From SB11 sp035906255 (GTDB lineage: Bacteria; Bacteroidota; Bacteroidia; UBA8524): DNA of 64,000 bases. A program made the position numbers and the translations under genes. The notes under the pieces were generated by a model that did no database searches, was not told where the DNA came from, and saw only the letters and a list, made by a program, of their open reading frames with translations. Shown here piece by piece: positions 25,482 to 36,000 of the stretch. The number at the start of each line of letters is the position of its first letter. Position 1 is the stretch's first letter. Location: positions 248,001-312,000 of the forward strand of contig JAMIFM010000029.1 of the NCBI GenBank assembly GCA_035906255.1, read 5' to 3'.

Positions 25482-28292
25482 ATGAAATTAAAAACCCTGG
25501 GTTCTTTATTGTTAATGCTGATGGCATTATCATCGTTTGCCCAAAACGGCACTATTTCCGGCAAGGTGGTTGATGAAATGACCGGAGAAGAAATGGTGGG
25601 CGTTACCATACAGGTGCTTAGCAACGGGAAGTTTGCAACGACCGATCTTTTTGGAGACTACGCTATCCGCGATTTAGCCCCCGGTACTTATACTATAGAG
25701 GTTAAATACGTGTCTTACTCAACAAAACGTATTAACGACATTGTGGTTGCCAAAGGCGCAAACACAACGGTAAACATTACGATGCAGGAAAAGGTGGAAG
25801 AAGTAGGAGAAGTAGTGGTTGAAGCATCGTATAAAAAAGAATCGCTAAATGCACTTTTGGTTCAGCAAAAAACAGCCATTCAAATTGGAGACGGTATTTC
25901 TGCCGATATTATAAAGCAATCGCCCGTGAGCAACTCGGGTGATGTACTTAAAAAAGTGAGCGGAGCCAGCATACAAGGCGGTAAATTTGCGGTAATACGC
26001 GGGCTGAACGACCGTTATAATACCGCGTACCTGAACGGCGCACCACTGCCAAGTACTGAGCCTGACCGTCGCGCATTTTCGTTTGACATTATCCCCGCGG
26101 GTATGTTAGACAATATGGTGATAAGCAAAGCAGCAACCCCTGATATGCCCGGCGATTTTTCAGGTGGTATCATACAGTTGAACACAAGGGATTTTCCTGC
26201 GGCCAACTACTATAACTTTTCGCTTAGCACCGGTTTCAATACCGTTACAACAGGAAAGACTTTCTTTGATTACAACGGCGGAAGCATGGACTGGGCAGGT
26301 TTTGACAATGCCCGTAAGTTACCCGAAGGGCTTAAGCAAGACAATTTAGGCAGGTTTGAAAAAACAACCGCCAACTCGCAAAAGTTTAAAAACGATTGGG
26401 GTAGCTCTAAACTGATAGCTATGCCCAATACCAGTCTTTCGTTCTCGATGGGGCAGATAATTAAAAGGGATTCATCAAACGCTGAGTTTGCAAGTGTATT
26501 TGGCCTTAGCTACAGCCATTCATACAAAACCAACCCAATACGCCGTCAGCAACGTTTGGTAGAAAGTACCGACAACCAGTTGTTGTTAGACGTTAACGAT
26601 ACCCAATACATTACCGAGGTATTGTGGGGAGCACTGTGGAACTTGTCGTACAAATTCAACAAGAACCACAAAATATCGTTGAAGAACTTATACAACGTAA
26701 ACGCTGAAGACCAAACCATACACCGTTGGGGAATTAACTACGATGCTGACCAAAACCAAAAAGCAGAATCGTATTTCTATACCCAAAACCATATTTATTC
26801 AGCACAGCTTACGGGCGAGCACTTCTTCCCCCAAAACAAAATTAAATTTACTTGGACGGGCGGATATAACAATATCCAACGCGATATACCCAACTACCGT
26901 ATTATCCAGTACCAAAAAGGAACCACCGCGCCTGACAGTACTTACAACGTATTCTTAGGCCCTGCTCCCAGCGAGCGTTTTGGCGCGCGCTTTTTCCAAC
27001 ACCTTAAAGAAGAACTTGCCAGCGTTGGCGGTGATGTGTTAATTCCGTTAAAGCAAATACGCAGCGTAAAAACCGAGATGAAGGTGGGCGGATACTTCCA
27101 AACCCGTAGCCGTAGCTTTGATGCCCGTTTTACCGGATATACCGCAAACATTGGCGGTTTAGACCCTCGCTTTTATTTACCGGTTGATAAAATATTTGCA
27201 CCTGAGAATATTAACAGTGGCGGGTTTTTGATGGCTGAAGCCACCAACCCTAACGATAAATATTCTGCAAGTTCTGATTTGCGTGCAGCCTATATAATGT
27301 TTGATAACCGCATAGGCCGCAGGATTAGGGCGGTGTGGGGTGTTCGTTACGAGAGTTTTGTACAACGTTTGGATTCGCGTAAACAAGGTTCAGGTGAGCC
27401 GGTAAGCATTGGTAAAGAAAATGCCGACCCATTACCCTCTATCAACTTAACGTACGAAATGTCGGCAACCACCAACATCCGTGCATCATACAGCCGCACC
27501 GTTTCAAGGCCTGAGTTTAGAGAGCTTGCCCCCTTTGGTTTCTTTGATTACAACAACTTTAGCGTAGTAACCGGTTTTGATTCATTGGTGCGTGCTACGA
27601 TAAATAACTTCGACCTTCGTTACGAAATATATCCCGGCGAAGGCCAACTGCTTTCAGTATCAGCATTCTATAAAGACTTTACAAACCCAATTGAGGGAAT
27701 TATTATCCCCAATGCGGGTGCAGGTTCATTTAACGCGTCGTATAAAAACGCCCCCAAAGCAACCTTATACGGACTTGAAATTGAAGCCCGCCGCAACCTT
27801 AGCTTTATTAAGAAGAACAGCGAGTTCTTTAAAAACTTTGTATTGTTTGGAAACTTTGCCTACATAATAGGCGAGGTGGATTTGAGCAACGTAGCCAGCT
27901 CTACACAAAAAAGCCGCCCTATGCAAGGTCAATCACCATACGTATTAAACGTGGGTGCACAAATGAAAGAACTAAAATCAGGCTTGCAGATTGCAACGTC
28001 AGTTAACCGCGTGGGTCGTCGTATAGTATTTGTGGGTACGGGTGATGCAGGTTTGTTCCCTCACTTGTGGGAAAATCCTCGTACTGTTTGGGATTTGCAA
28101 GTAAGTCGCAAATTTGGCAGGCTGGATTTGAAACTTAGCGTATCGGACATCTTGGCTCAAAAGCTAATCTTCTACCAAGACCGTAATAAGAACGGAAAAA
28201 TGGATAGTTTTGAGAGCAACGAGGACATTCACTTTACCTCATACACACAAGGCCGAACCATTAGCTTTGGTGTATCATACAGCTTACGTTAA
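25482..28292 (+). CDS. TonB-dependent outer-membrane receptor
   Basis: A 936-residue receptor. Signal peptide 1-21 (ending SFAQ), then a carboxypeptidase-regulatory-like beta domain (TISGKVVDEMTGEEMVGVTIQV, residues ~23-110), a plug domain with RGLNDRYNTAYLNGAPLP and GDFSGGIIQLNTRDFP, and a ~650-residue beta-barrel. The DRRAFSFDIIPAGMLDNMVI segment is typical of the large CarboxypepD-reg receptor group. ATG 25482 is chosen for the signal peptide. A T9SS-exported protein follows after a terminator and a new promoter. In Bacteroidota such pairs often bind and import the same substrate, but its nature is not visible. Confidence 0.92.
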   Translation: MKLKTLGSLLLMLMALSSFAQNGTISGKVVDEMTGEEMVGVTIQVLSNGKFATTDLFGDYAIRDLAPGTYTIEVKYVSYSTKRINDIVVAKGANTTVNITMQEKVEEVGEVVVEASYKKESLNALLVQQKTAIQIGDGISADIIKQSPVSNSGDVLKKVSGASIQGGKFAVIRGLNDRYNTAYLNGAPLPSTEPDRRAFSFDIIPAGMLDNMVISKAATPDMPGDFSGGIIQLNTRDFPAANYYNFSLSTGFNTVTTGKTFFDYNGGSMDWAGFDNARKLPEGLKQDNLGRFEKTTANSQKFKNDWGSSKLIAMPNTSLSFSMGQIIKRDSSNAEFASVFGLSYSHSYKTNPIRRQQRLVESTDNQLLLDVNDTQYITEVLWGALWNLSYKFNKNHKISLKNLYNVNAEDQTIHRWGINYDADQNQKAESYFYTQNHIYSAQLTGEHFFPQNKIKFTWTGGYNNIQRDIPNYRIIQYQKGTTAPDSTYNVFLGPAPSERFGARFFQHLKEELASVGGDVLIPLKQIRSVKTEMKVGGYFQTRSRSFDARFTGYTANIGGLDPRFYLPVDKIFAPENINSGGFLMAEATNPNDKYSASSDLRAAYIMFDNRIGRRIRAVWGVRYESFVQRLDSRKQGSGEPVSIGKENADPLPSINLTYEMSATTNIRASYSRTVSRPEFRELAPFGFFDYNNFSVVTGFDSLVRATINNFDLRYEIYPGEGQLLSVSAFYKDFTNPIEGIIIPNAGAGSFNASYKNAPKATLYGLEIEARRNLSFIKKNSEFFKNFVLFGNFAYIIGEVDLSNVASSTQKSRPMQGQSPYVLNVGAQMKELKSGLQIATSVNRVGRRIVFVGTGDAGLFPHLWENPRTVWDLQVSRKFGRLDLKLSVSDILAQKLIFYQDRNKNGKMDSFESNEDIHFTSYTQGRTISFGVSYSLR

Positions 28293-28327
28293 GACAACGT
28301 TAACGCACAGTAACAAAAAAAGATTTT

Positions 28328-28356
28328 AAAAGCCCCTTTACTCAAGGGGCTTTTTT
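28328..28356 (+). terminator. Intrinsic terminator after the TonB receptor gene
   Basis: Stem AAAAGCCCC / GGGGCTTTT with a short loop followed by a T-run, 36 bp after the stop codon. Confidence 0.85.
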
Positions 28357-28451
28357 ATTATACGCTTGTTTACCAATAAGTTGCAGATTACATAAAAAGC
28401 CATTTAACATTCTTTTAACCCAGTTTTAACATACACACAAAGTGGGGCTTC

Positions 28452-28459
28452 TAATCTTG
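28452..28459 (+). promoter_or_regulatory. Possible minus-7 box TAATCTTG
   Basis: TAATCTTG is one base off TAnnTTTG and lies 25 bp before ATG 28485. It is the best promoter candidate for the T9SS protein gene. Confidence 0.35.
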
Positions 28460-28484
28460 TACCCAAAGAAAAATTTACAAAAAC

Positions 28485-31400
28485 ATGAAAAAATTACTTT
28501 TTACTTTACTTGCCGTATTTGCTGCAAGTTTCATGTTTGGTCAGATAGTAGTGGATTCAGACATTACTACTAATACCACATGGACTGCAAACAACAAGTA
28601 CGAACTAAAGGACATTGTGTTCGTTACCAGCGGCGCTACCCTTACTATTGAGCCCGGTACTGTTATTATGGGTGACTCTGCCACCAAAGGTACTTTGGTT
28701 ATTACCCCCGGTTCTAAAATATATGCCTTAGGTTCAGTAGAGAAGCCGATTGTATTTACAAGCAACCAACCTGCCGGTAGCCGTACACGCGGTAGCTGGG
28801 GTGGTTTGGTATTGTTGGGTAATGCTAAAATTAACGTTCCCGGCGGAACTGCTAAAGTAGAAGGTATTACCGATGCTAAAGGTACTTACGGTGGAAACGA
28901 TGATGATGATTCATCAGGTGTTTTGAAATACATCCGTATTGAATTTGCAGGTGTTCCTTTGAACCCTAACCAAGAGATTAACTCACTTACTATGGCCGGA
29001 GTTGGCCGCAAAACTTCAATTTCACACATTATGGTTACAGAAGCGTTTGACGACTCTTACGAGTGGTTTGGCGGTACTGTAAACGCAAAATACCTGATTG
29101 CTAACCGTGGTTGGGATGATGATTTTGATACTGACTTTGGTTTTACAGGTAAAGTACAGTTTGGTGTTGTAGTTCGCGACCCAGCTATTGCTGACCCGGG
29201 TTCAGGTTCTTCTTCTTTCTTTGAATCAGACAACGATGGTACAGGCTCTACCAATACTCCTCAAACAGCTCCTGTTTTTTCAAACATTACTGTTATCGGG
29301 CCATTGCAAACGTCTTCAACCACCATCAACTCAAACTTCGTTCGTGCGGCACAATTGCGTCGTAACACAGCGCTTTCACTATTCAACTCTGTAGTTAGCG
29401 GTTACCCTCGCGGTATTATGATTGACGGCTCTGCTGCTGCTGCTAACGCTACGGCCGGAACCTTAGATGTTCGCAACACCTTGTTTGCAGGTATCCCAAC
29501 CAACCAAAAATTCTATACTAACCAAGGTGCTTTTGATGCGTATGCTTGGGGTTATGCTACCGGAAAAGGAAACGACAGCGTAACTAACAGTTCAGATATT
29601 AACGTTGTTAACCAAACTACTTTTAACGCCCTTGATTTAAGGCCAAACACTGGTTCTCCTGCGTTAACAGGTGCAAGTTTTGCCGATGCTAAACTACAAG
29701 GTGGTTTCTTCTCAACTACTGCTTACCGTGGTGCGTTTTCACAAAACGACACTTGGGCTGATTGCTGGTGTAAGTGGGATGCTCAAAACGAAAACTATAC
29801 CGCTGGTGTTAACTATACTGCTACTGCTGATTTTACTGTAAACGTAAACGGCGCGGTAGTATCAGTTACTAATAACTCTACTAACGCTACTTCATACTCT
29901 TGGAATTTTGGTGACCCTAACAGCACAAACGACGTATTTACTGTTCAATCACCAGCACCTTATACTTACACCTCAAACGGTACTTACAACATTACTTTGG
30001 TGGTTCGTAACGGTAACTGTGCTCCTAAAACCATCACTAAATCAATTCAAATTACCTCATTGGTTTCTCAAACTGTTGTTGTTGCAGGTGATATTACTGC
30101 CAACACTACTTGGACCAGCGACAAAATTTATGAATTGAAAAACATTGTGTTTGTTACAAACAACGCTGAATTAACAATACAACCCGGTACTATTATCAAA
30201 GGTGACTCTGCCACTAAAGGTACTTTGGTTATCACTCGCGGTGCAAAACTATTTGCTATCGGTACCAAAACTCAACCTATCGTTTTCACATCAAACCAAC
30301 CTGCCGGTAGCCGTAAACGCGGTAGCTGGGGTGGTGTAGTATTGTTGGGTAAAGCAACTATTAACGTACCCGGCGGTACAGCTATCGTAGAAGGTATTAC
30401 TGACGTTAAAGGCACTTACGGTGGTAACGACGATGCTGATAACTCAGGCGAATTGAAATATGTTCGTATTGAATTTGCAGGTGTTCCTTTGAACCCTAAC
30501 CAAGAGATTAACTCACTTACTATGGGTGGTGTAGGTAGCGGAACAAAAATAAGCTACGTACAAGTAACCGAAGCGTTTGACGATTCTTACGAGTGGTTTG
30601 GCGGTACTGTTGATGGTAAATACCTTATCTGTAACCGTGGATGGGACGATGATTTTGATACTGATTTCGGTTTCCGCGGTAAAATACAATTTGGTGTAGT
30701 ATTGCGCGACCCCGCTATCGCTGATCCCGGTTCTGCGTCATCTGCGTCATTTGAATCTGATAACGATGCAGCAGGTTCAAGCAACACTCCTCAAACATCA
30801 CCAGTGTTCTCAAACATTACTGTTGTTGGTCCCCGTGCAATTGCCGGTCAATCAATCAACAGCAACTACGTTCGTGCTTTGCAAATCCGTCGTAACTCTG
30901 CTACTTCAGTATTTAACTCTGCATTTGCAGGTTACACTGACGGTTTGTTTATCGATGGTGCAGCATCATCAACCAACGCTACCAACGGTACTCTTGCATT
31001 CAAAAACAACGTTATGGCCGGTTTCACAAGAAACTTCCGTAGCAACACTGCGGCGTTTGACATTAACACTTGGGTAAAAACCACAGGCTTCAATAACGAT
31101 ACTGTTGTTCTTTCAACTGATTTGCGTTTGAACGATCCTTATACATTTGCTAACCCTGATTTGAAGCCTAACGCAACATCACCTTTGTTGGCTGGTGCCA
31201 GCTTTACTGATGCTAAATTGCAAAACGCATTCTTTACTACTACTACTTACCGTGGTGCATTTGCACAAAACGATACTTGGACTGATTGCTGGACTAAGTG
31301 GGATCCACAAAGCGAAACTTACAACTCAGCTATCAACTATGTAAAAGCTACAGCACAAGGTAACGGAGCCGTGCAGTTTGGTGGTTACACTTACAAATTC

Positions 31401-31850
31401 ACCAACTCATCATTGAATGCTGACAAGTATTTGTGGGATTTTGGTAACGGTGATACCGATACTTCTAAAAACCCAACCTATACTTTCCCTTCAGACGGAG
31501 CTAAAGCGGTTAAACTTATCGCGTTCTCAGGTTGCGGAAACGACAGCACAACCATCAACATTACTGTTGTAAACGTTCCTGAAGTTGCACGTAAAGTAGA
31601 AGCTCTTGTATATCCAAACCCTGCACAAAACACAGTGAACGTTGAGTTTAACATGCCCGTTATGGAAAATGTTAAAATCATAGTTACTGATATTACAGGC
31701 AAAACTGTTGTAAATGCTTACGAAGTTGAAAACGCCTTCGGTCGTCAAAACCTAAGCCTAAACACCGGCGACTTTAACAATGGCGTGTACTTCATAAACA
31801 TTAGCACTCCTACTGCTATGGGTACTCACAAGTTTGTTATCATCAAGTAA
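28485..31850 (+). CDS. Duplicated PKD-containing T9SS type A cargo protein
   Basis: A 1121-residue exported protein. Signal peptide residues 1-19 (ending MFGQ). Two ~510-residue repeats follow, each with TIEPGTVI / TIQPGTII, SNQPAGSR, Asp-rich GGNDDDDSSG or GGNDDADNSG, NRGWDDDFDTDFGF and a PKD-like segment (YSWNFGDPN; YLWDFGNGDTD). The C-terminal ~80 residues form a type A type-IX sorting domain (VYPNPAQNTVNVEF, ending THKFVIIK). The Asp-rich stretches could bind calcium. Family members are often paired with a TonB receptor as here. The function is unknown. Confidence 0.85.
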   Translation: MKKLLFTLLAVFAASFMFGQIVVDSDITTNTTWTANNKYELKDIVFVTSGATLTIEPGTVIMGDSATKGTLVITPGSKIYALGSVEKPIVFTSNQPAGSRTRGSWGGLVLLGNAKINVPGGTAKVEGITDAKGTYGGNDDDDSSGVLKYIRIEFAGVPLNPNQEINSLTMAGVGRKTSISHIMVTEAFDDSYEWFGGTVNAKYLIANRGWDDDFDTDFGFTGKVQFGVVVRDPAIADPGSGSSSFFESDNDGTGSTNTPQTAPVFSNITVIGPLQTSSTTINSNFVRAAQLRRNTALSLFNSVVSGYPRGIMIDGSAAAANATAGTLDVRNTLFAGIPTNQKFYTNQGAFDAYAWGYATGKGNDSVTNSSDINVVNQTTFNALDLRPNTGSPALTGASFADAKLQGGFFSTTAYRGAFSQNDTWADCWCKWDAQNENYTAGVNYTATADFTVNVNGAVVSVTNNSTNATSYSWNFGDPNSTNDVFTVQSPAPYTYTSNGTYNITLVVRNGNCAPKTITKSIQITSLVSQTVVVAGDITANTTWTSDKIYELKNIVFVTNNAELTIQPGTIIKGDSATKGTLVITRGAKLFAIGTKTQPIVFTSNQPAGSRKRGSWGGVVLLGKATINVPGGTAIVEGITDVKGTYGGNDDADNSGELKYVRIEFAGVPLNPNQEINSLTMGGVGSGTKISYVQVTEAFDDSYEWFGGTVDGKYLICNRGWDDDFDTDFGFRGKIQFGVVLRDPAIADPGSASSASFESDNDAAGSSNTPQTSPVFSNITVVGPRAIAGQSINSNYVRALQIRRNSATSVFNSAFAGYTDGLFIDGAASSTNATNGTLAFKNNVMAGFTRNFRSNTAAFDINTWVKTTGFNNDTVVLSTDLRLNDPYTFANPDLKPNATSPLLAGASFTDAKLQNAFFTTTTYRGAFAQNDTWTDCWTKWDPQSETYNSAINYVKATAQGNGAVQFGGYTYKFTNSSLNADKYLWDFGNGDTDTSKNPTYTFPSDGAKAVKLIAFSGCGNDSTTINITVVNVPEVARKVEALVYPNPAQNTVNVEFNMPVMENVKIIVTDITGKTVVNAYEVENAFGRQNLSLNTGDFNNGVYFINISTPTAMGTHKFVIIK
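28935..28995 (+). repeat. 61-bp identical internal repeat, copy 1
   Basis: Identical over 61 bp to 30465-30525, offset 1530 bp (510 codons, in frame), inside the T9SS cargo gene. Flanking DNA is also highly similar, which points to recent duplication or gene conversion. Confidence 0.9.
30465..30525 (+). repeat. 61-bp identical internal repeat, copy 2
   Basis: Second copy of the in-frame repeat within the T9SS cargo gene; see 28935-28995. Confidence 0.9.
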
Positions 31851-31879
31851 TAATAAACTACTTTTTAAAAGTTGATATA

Positions 31880-31908
31880 GGGGCTGTCTTTTAAGACAGC
31901 CCCTTTTT
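31880..31908 (+). terminator. Intrinsic terminator after the T9SS cargo gene
   Basis: Stem GGGGCTGTCTT / AAGACAGCCCC with a minimal loop, followed by a T-run, 30 bp after the stop codon. Confidence 0.9.
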
Positions 31909-32205
31909 TATTGCGACTTTGTGTACCGAATAAATATTGTGATGCTGACGTAGGAAGCCGCTTGTAGCGCGCTGTTAACACTTGCAACAAGTTTCCCCGC
32001 TGCGCTTCGGAATGACAGGGAAACAAAGCGTAGAAAACAACGATTATTTTTTTGAACGCGGGGAGTGCTTGCGTGTATAATGCAAAAGCAACACTATGTT
32101 CAATTTGCCCATCTTGGGTTGTTAAGGGCGGGTTTAGCAAACGTTAAGCTATGTGTTTTTAGGTCAATGAAAAGGCATACCTATTGGCAGGCTTAAAATC
32201 TTTGC
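31909..32205. other. Intergenic region with REP-like fragment
   Basis: No credible gene. Positions ~31940-32025 hold a fragment of the dispersed repeat family (GTGATGCTGACG, then CGCTTCGGAATGACAGG). A 91-codon minus-strand frame across it is made of repeat sequence (it reads CHSEAQRGNLLQ) and is not a gene. Confidence 0.6.
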
Positions 32206-32213
32206 TATTTTTG
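32206..32213 (+). promoter_or_regulatory. Minus-7 box TATTTTTG
   Basis: TATTTTTG matches TAnnTTTG and lies 17 bp before ATG 32231 of the methyltransferase gene. Confidence 0.55.
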
Positions 32214-32230
32214 CCGTTTGGAGAAAATTT

Positions 32231-33013
32231 ATGGCTAAGATACACGATAGGGAAAGGCCGAGTTTCGAGCCTTCAAATAACGTAACCGTTCAACGCTGCT
32301 TTTATGCTTATGAATGGGCTGAAGAGTTTGTGAAAGGCAAGCGCGTAGCCGATATAGGCTGTGGTACGGGCTACGGAACCATACACTTGGCAAAGTTTGC
32401 CGAAAGTGCCATTGGGGTAGATTACAGTGTAGAAACCGTAGAACAAAACAAAAAGGATAATGCACACATTGCAAACCTTGAGTTTGTTAACTGCACCGTG
32501 CCGCCTATTACACTGCCCGATGCCAGTTTTGACGTGGTTACGGCGTTTCAGTTTATTGAGCATTTGAACGACCCGTTGGGTTTTATAAAAGAAGCCAAGC
32601 GCATTTTGAAACCGGGCGGAGTGTTTTTGTGCACCACCGTTAATGCTAAAATGTCGTTGGCACGTAACCCGTTCCACGTGTTCGAATACACATTTGACGG
32701 AATGGAGGCGGATTTCCGCAAAGTGTTTAACGATGTAGAAATGATAGGTTTGCAAGGCAACGACCGCGTAAACGAATACTACAAAGAAAATGCAAAGTGG
32801 GTACGCAGCATTATGAAGTGGGATATATTAGGCTTGCACAAAATATTGCCCGGCAAAGTTTTGGCGTTTCCTTATAACTTGCTCACCAGCATGATGCGCC
32901 GCAACCTGATGGAAGAGAATAAGCAAACGACCGACATAAATACGTCTGATTTCTTTTTACAAAAAGATAACCTTGATAAAACTTGGGATATATTCGTAAT
33001 TGCAAAAAATTAA
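32231..33013 (+). CDS. Class I SAM-dependent methyltransferase
   Basis: A 260-residue methyltransferase of the UbiE/UbiG-like type. Motif I is VADIGCGTGYGTIHLA (residues ~39-54), motif II ends GVDYS, and the post-II segment is FDVVTAFQFIEHLNDP, then LKPGGVFLCTT. The substrate is unknown. It lies 26 bp upstream of a DUF2723 glycosyltransferase gene and may be cotranscribed with it, which would suit a role in surface glycan or glycoprotein modification. This is inference from position only. Confidence 0.82.
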   Translation: MAKIHDRERPSFEPSNNVTVQRCFYAYEWAEEFVKGKRVADIGCGTGYGTIHLAKFAESAIGVDYSVETVEQNKKDNAHIANLEFVNCTVPPITLPDASFDVVTAFQFIEHLNDPLGFIKEAKRILKPGGVFLCTTVNAKMSLARNPFHVFEYTFDGMEADFRKVFNDVEMIGLQGNDRVNEYYKENAKWVRSIMKWDILGLHKILPGKVLAFPYNLLTSMMRRNLMEENKQTTDINTSDFFLQKDNLDKTWDIFVIAKN

Positions 33014-33039
33014 TATTGCTTTCCGCTTAGAACTAAGAC

Positions 33040-36000
33040 ATGAACAATTACAAAAAGATAAATAACATTTTCGGTTGGTTGTCGTTTGTGGCGGCGTTTG
33101 CCGTTTATGCGCTAACCATGGAGCCAACATCCAGCTTTTGGGATTGCGGCGAGTTTATTTCAGCATCATACGGGTTGCAAGTAGTGCACCCGCCGGGCGC
33201 ACCCCTGTTTTTGATAATAGGCCGTTTCTTTTCATTGTTTGCAGGCGACAACCTGCAAATGGTTGCCCCGCTGGTAAACATGGTTTCGGTACTTTCAAGT
33301 GCGTTTTGCGTAATGTTCACGTTTTGGATTACCACCTATTTTGGTCGCAAACTGGTACAAAAAACCGTTGCAGAACCCGGAATGGGACATACTATAGCCA
33401 TTATGGGTGCGGGTTTGGTAGCAGCACTTACGCTTACTTTTAGCGATACTTTTTGGTTTTCAGCAGTAGAGGCAGAGGTGTACGCTGCTTCATCATTCTT
33501 TACGGCCATTACTTTTTGGGCCATTTTGAAATGGGAAGAAAATGCAGACGACCCCACCAGCGACAAATGGCTGGTGTTTATCGGTTATTTGATAGGCTTG
33601 GCAATAGGCGTCCATTTATTGAACCTGTTGGTTATTCCCGCAATTGTTTATGTGTATTACTTCCGCCGCTATAACGGAACAATTACTCGTAAGGGGCTTA
33701 TTCTTGCCGGCTTATTGGGTGGTGTTATACTGGTATTTGTACAATTGGGTGTTATACCCGGTATCCCTTCATTGGCATCAAAATTCGATTTGTTCTTTGT
33801 AAACAGCCTTAACATGGGTTTTGGTGTTGGTGCGCTATTCTTTATGGCACTGTTGGTTGCCGCCACCGTTTACGGAATAATTTATACCCGCCGCAGGGGC
33901 AAGGTGTTTTTCAACACCATGTTGCTATGCTTCTCATTTATTATCATCGGTTACTCTTCTTATACAATGGTGTTGATTCGTTCACGTGCGAATCCTCCTA
34001 TTGACATGAACAACCCCGACGACCCCTTTAACCTTGTGTATTACCTGAACCGTGAGCAATACGGCGACCGTCCGTTGTTGCGCGGCCCATACTTTACTGT
34101 AGAAAGAAAAGACTATACGTTTGAGGAAAAATCAAAACGCTACCGTCGTATGGGCGATGAGTATGCGGTGATTGGCCAAAACTACAAGTTTGTTTACAAG
34201 GATAAAGACCAAATATTCTTCCCACGTATTTATGACCACAACGACCCAAGCCACGCGCAAGGATACCGTATGTGGAGCGGCATGAGCGAAAAGCAAAAGC
34301 CTAAGTATAAAAACAACATCAAGTTCTTTATTGATTACCAAATGAACTGGATGTATTTCCGCTACTTTATGTGGAATTTTAGCGGAAGACAAAACGATGA
34401 GCAGGGTATGATAGGCTTGGTAAACGGTAACTGGATTTCAGGTATTCCGTTTGTTGATGAGGCTCGTCTTGGCCCTCAAAGCAACATCCCCGAAGATTAC
34501 ACCAAAAATCGCGGCCGCAACAAGTACTATATGCTGCCCTTTATTTTGGGTATTATCGGTTTGATATTCCACATTAAAAACGCTCGTGGCGACTCGTTTA
34601 TCTTAGGAATCCTGTTCCTGATAACCGGAGCCGTGCTGATTATATACCTGAACCCACCTCCGTTTGAACCCCGCGAACGCGATTATGTATTTGTGGGTTC
34701 GTTCCAAGTATTCTGTACTTGGGTTGGTCTTGCAGTATTAGCAATAGTTACTTGGTTAAGCAAAAGAGTATCGCCGATGGCGGCAGCCGGAGCGGCAACT
34801 ATTGTGTGCCTGTTGGCAGCGCCGGTGTTGATGGCCAGCCAAAACTGGGACGACCACGACCGTAGCAACCGCTACATGACCATTGATTTTGCAAAAGACT
34901 ACCTGAACTCTTGCCCTAAAAACGCCATCTTGTTCACCAACGGTGATAACGATACTTACCCCTTGTGGTATGCCCAGAACGTAGAGAAATACCGTACCGA
35001 TGTACGCGTAATTAACTACAGCTTGCTGGGAGACGGTGAATATGCCAACGGACTTAGGAACGCGGCGTATGAATCGGCACCGATAAAGCTGTCGTTCTCT
35101 GTTGACCAATGCCTGATAGATAAGTACCAACACTTACCCTACATACCCGGAAACCCTAAGTTTAACCCGAATGAATTTTATGAGTTGAAAGACATAATGG
35201 CCTTTGGTGCAAGCACCAACGAGGCAAATATGTATTACAACACCAATAACAATCCGCCTGAGTATATTCCATACATCCCCGCTAAGAAGTTTAAAATTTC
35301 TGTGGATATGGATAAGTACATTGCTAACGGTTGGGTGGCAGCTAATGATACTATTAGCCGTGTGAACGAGTTGACGTTTGACTTACCCGGTAACGCATTG
35401 TATAAAAACGGTTTGTTGTTGCTGGATATTATTGCAAACAATGCGGATGAGAGGCCAATATGCTTTACCACGACTACAGGTAATGATGTGTACATGGGCT
35501 TAACCGATTACTTTGAAATGCGTGGTTTAGTGTATCGCTTAGTACCGTTTAAAACCCCTTCAAGCTCACAAAACACACACGGCCGTGTAAACACCGATAC
35601 GCTTAACAAACTGTTGGTAGATACGTATGTGTGGGGAGGTATGGAGAAATATCCAATGTATGTGGACGACAAAGCAAAATTGGTTCCCTACAACGTGCGT
35701 AATCACTTTGGAAGGCTGGCAGAGGCTCTTGTTGCCGAAGGTAAAAATGAAAAAGCGGTAGCTGCGATAGACCACTGCTTGAAGGCAATACCCAACGACA
35801 ATTATCCTTATACAGATAACATGGTATACTTGGTTGATTTGTACTACGCAGCCGGAGCGAAAGAAAAAGGCCGTTCATTAATGAATGCGTTGATAAAGAG
35901 TGCCAAAGAAAGGTTTGAATACTTTGGAGCTTTCAAAGGCACAAAAGCAAAAGACATCGGTGTATCAGAAGAAAAACGATATGCGCTGGGTGCTCTGCAA

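Noticed and set aside
31865..32140. 91-codon minus-strand frame
   Set aside because: It covers a terminator and a REP-like fragment; the peptide segment CHSEAQRGNL is translated repeat.
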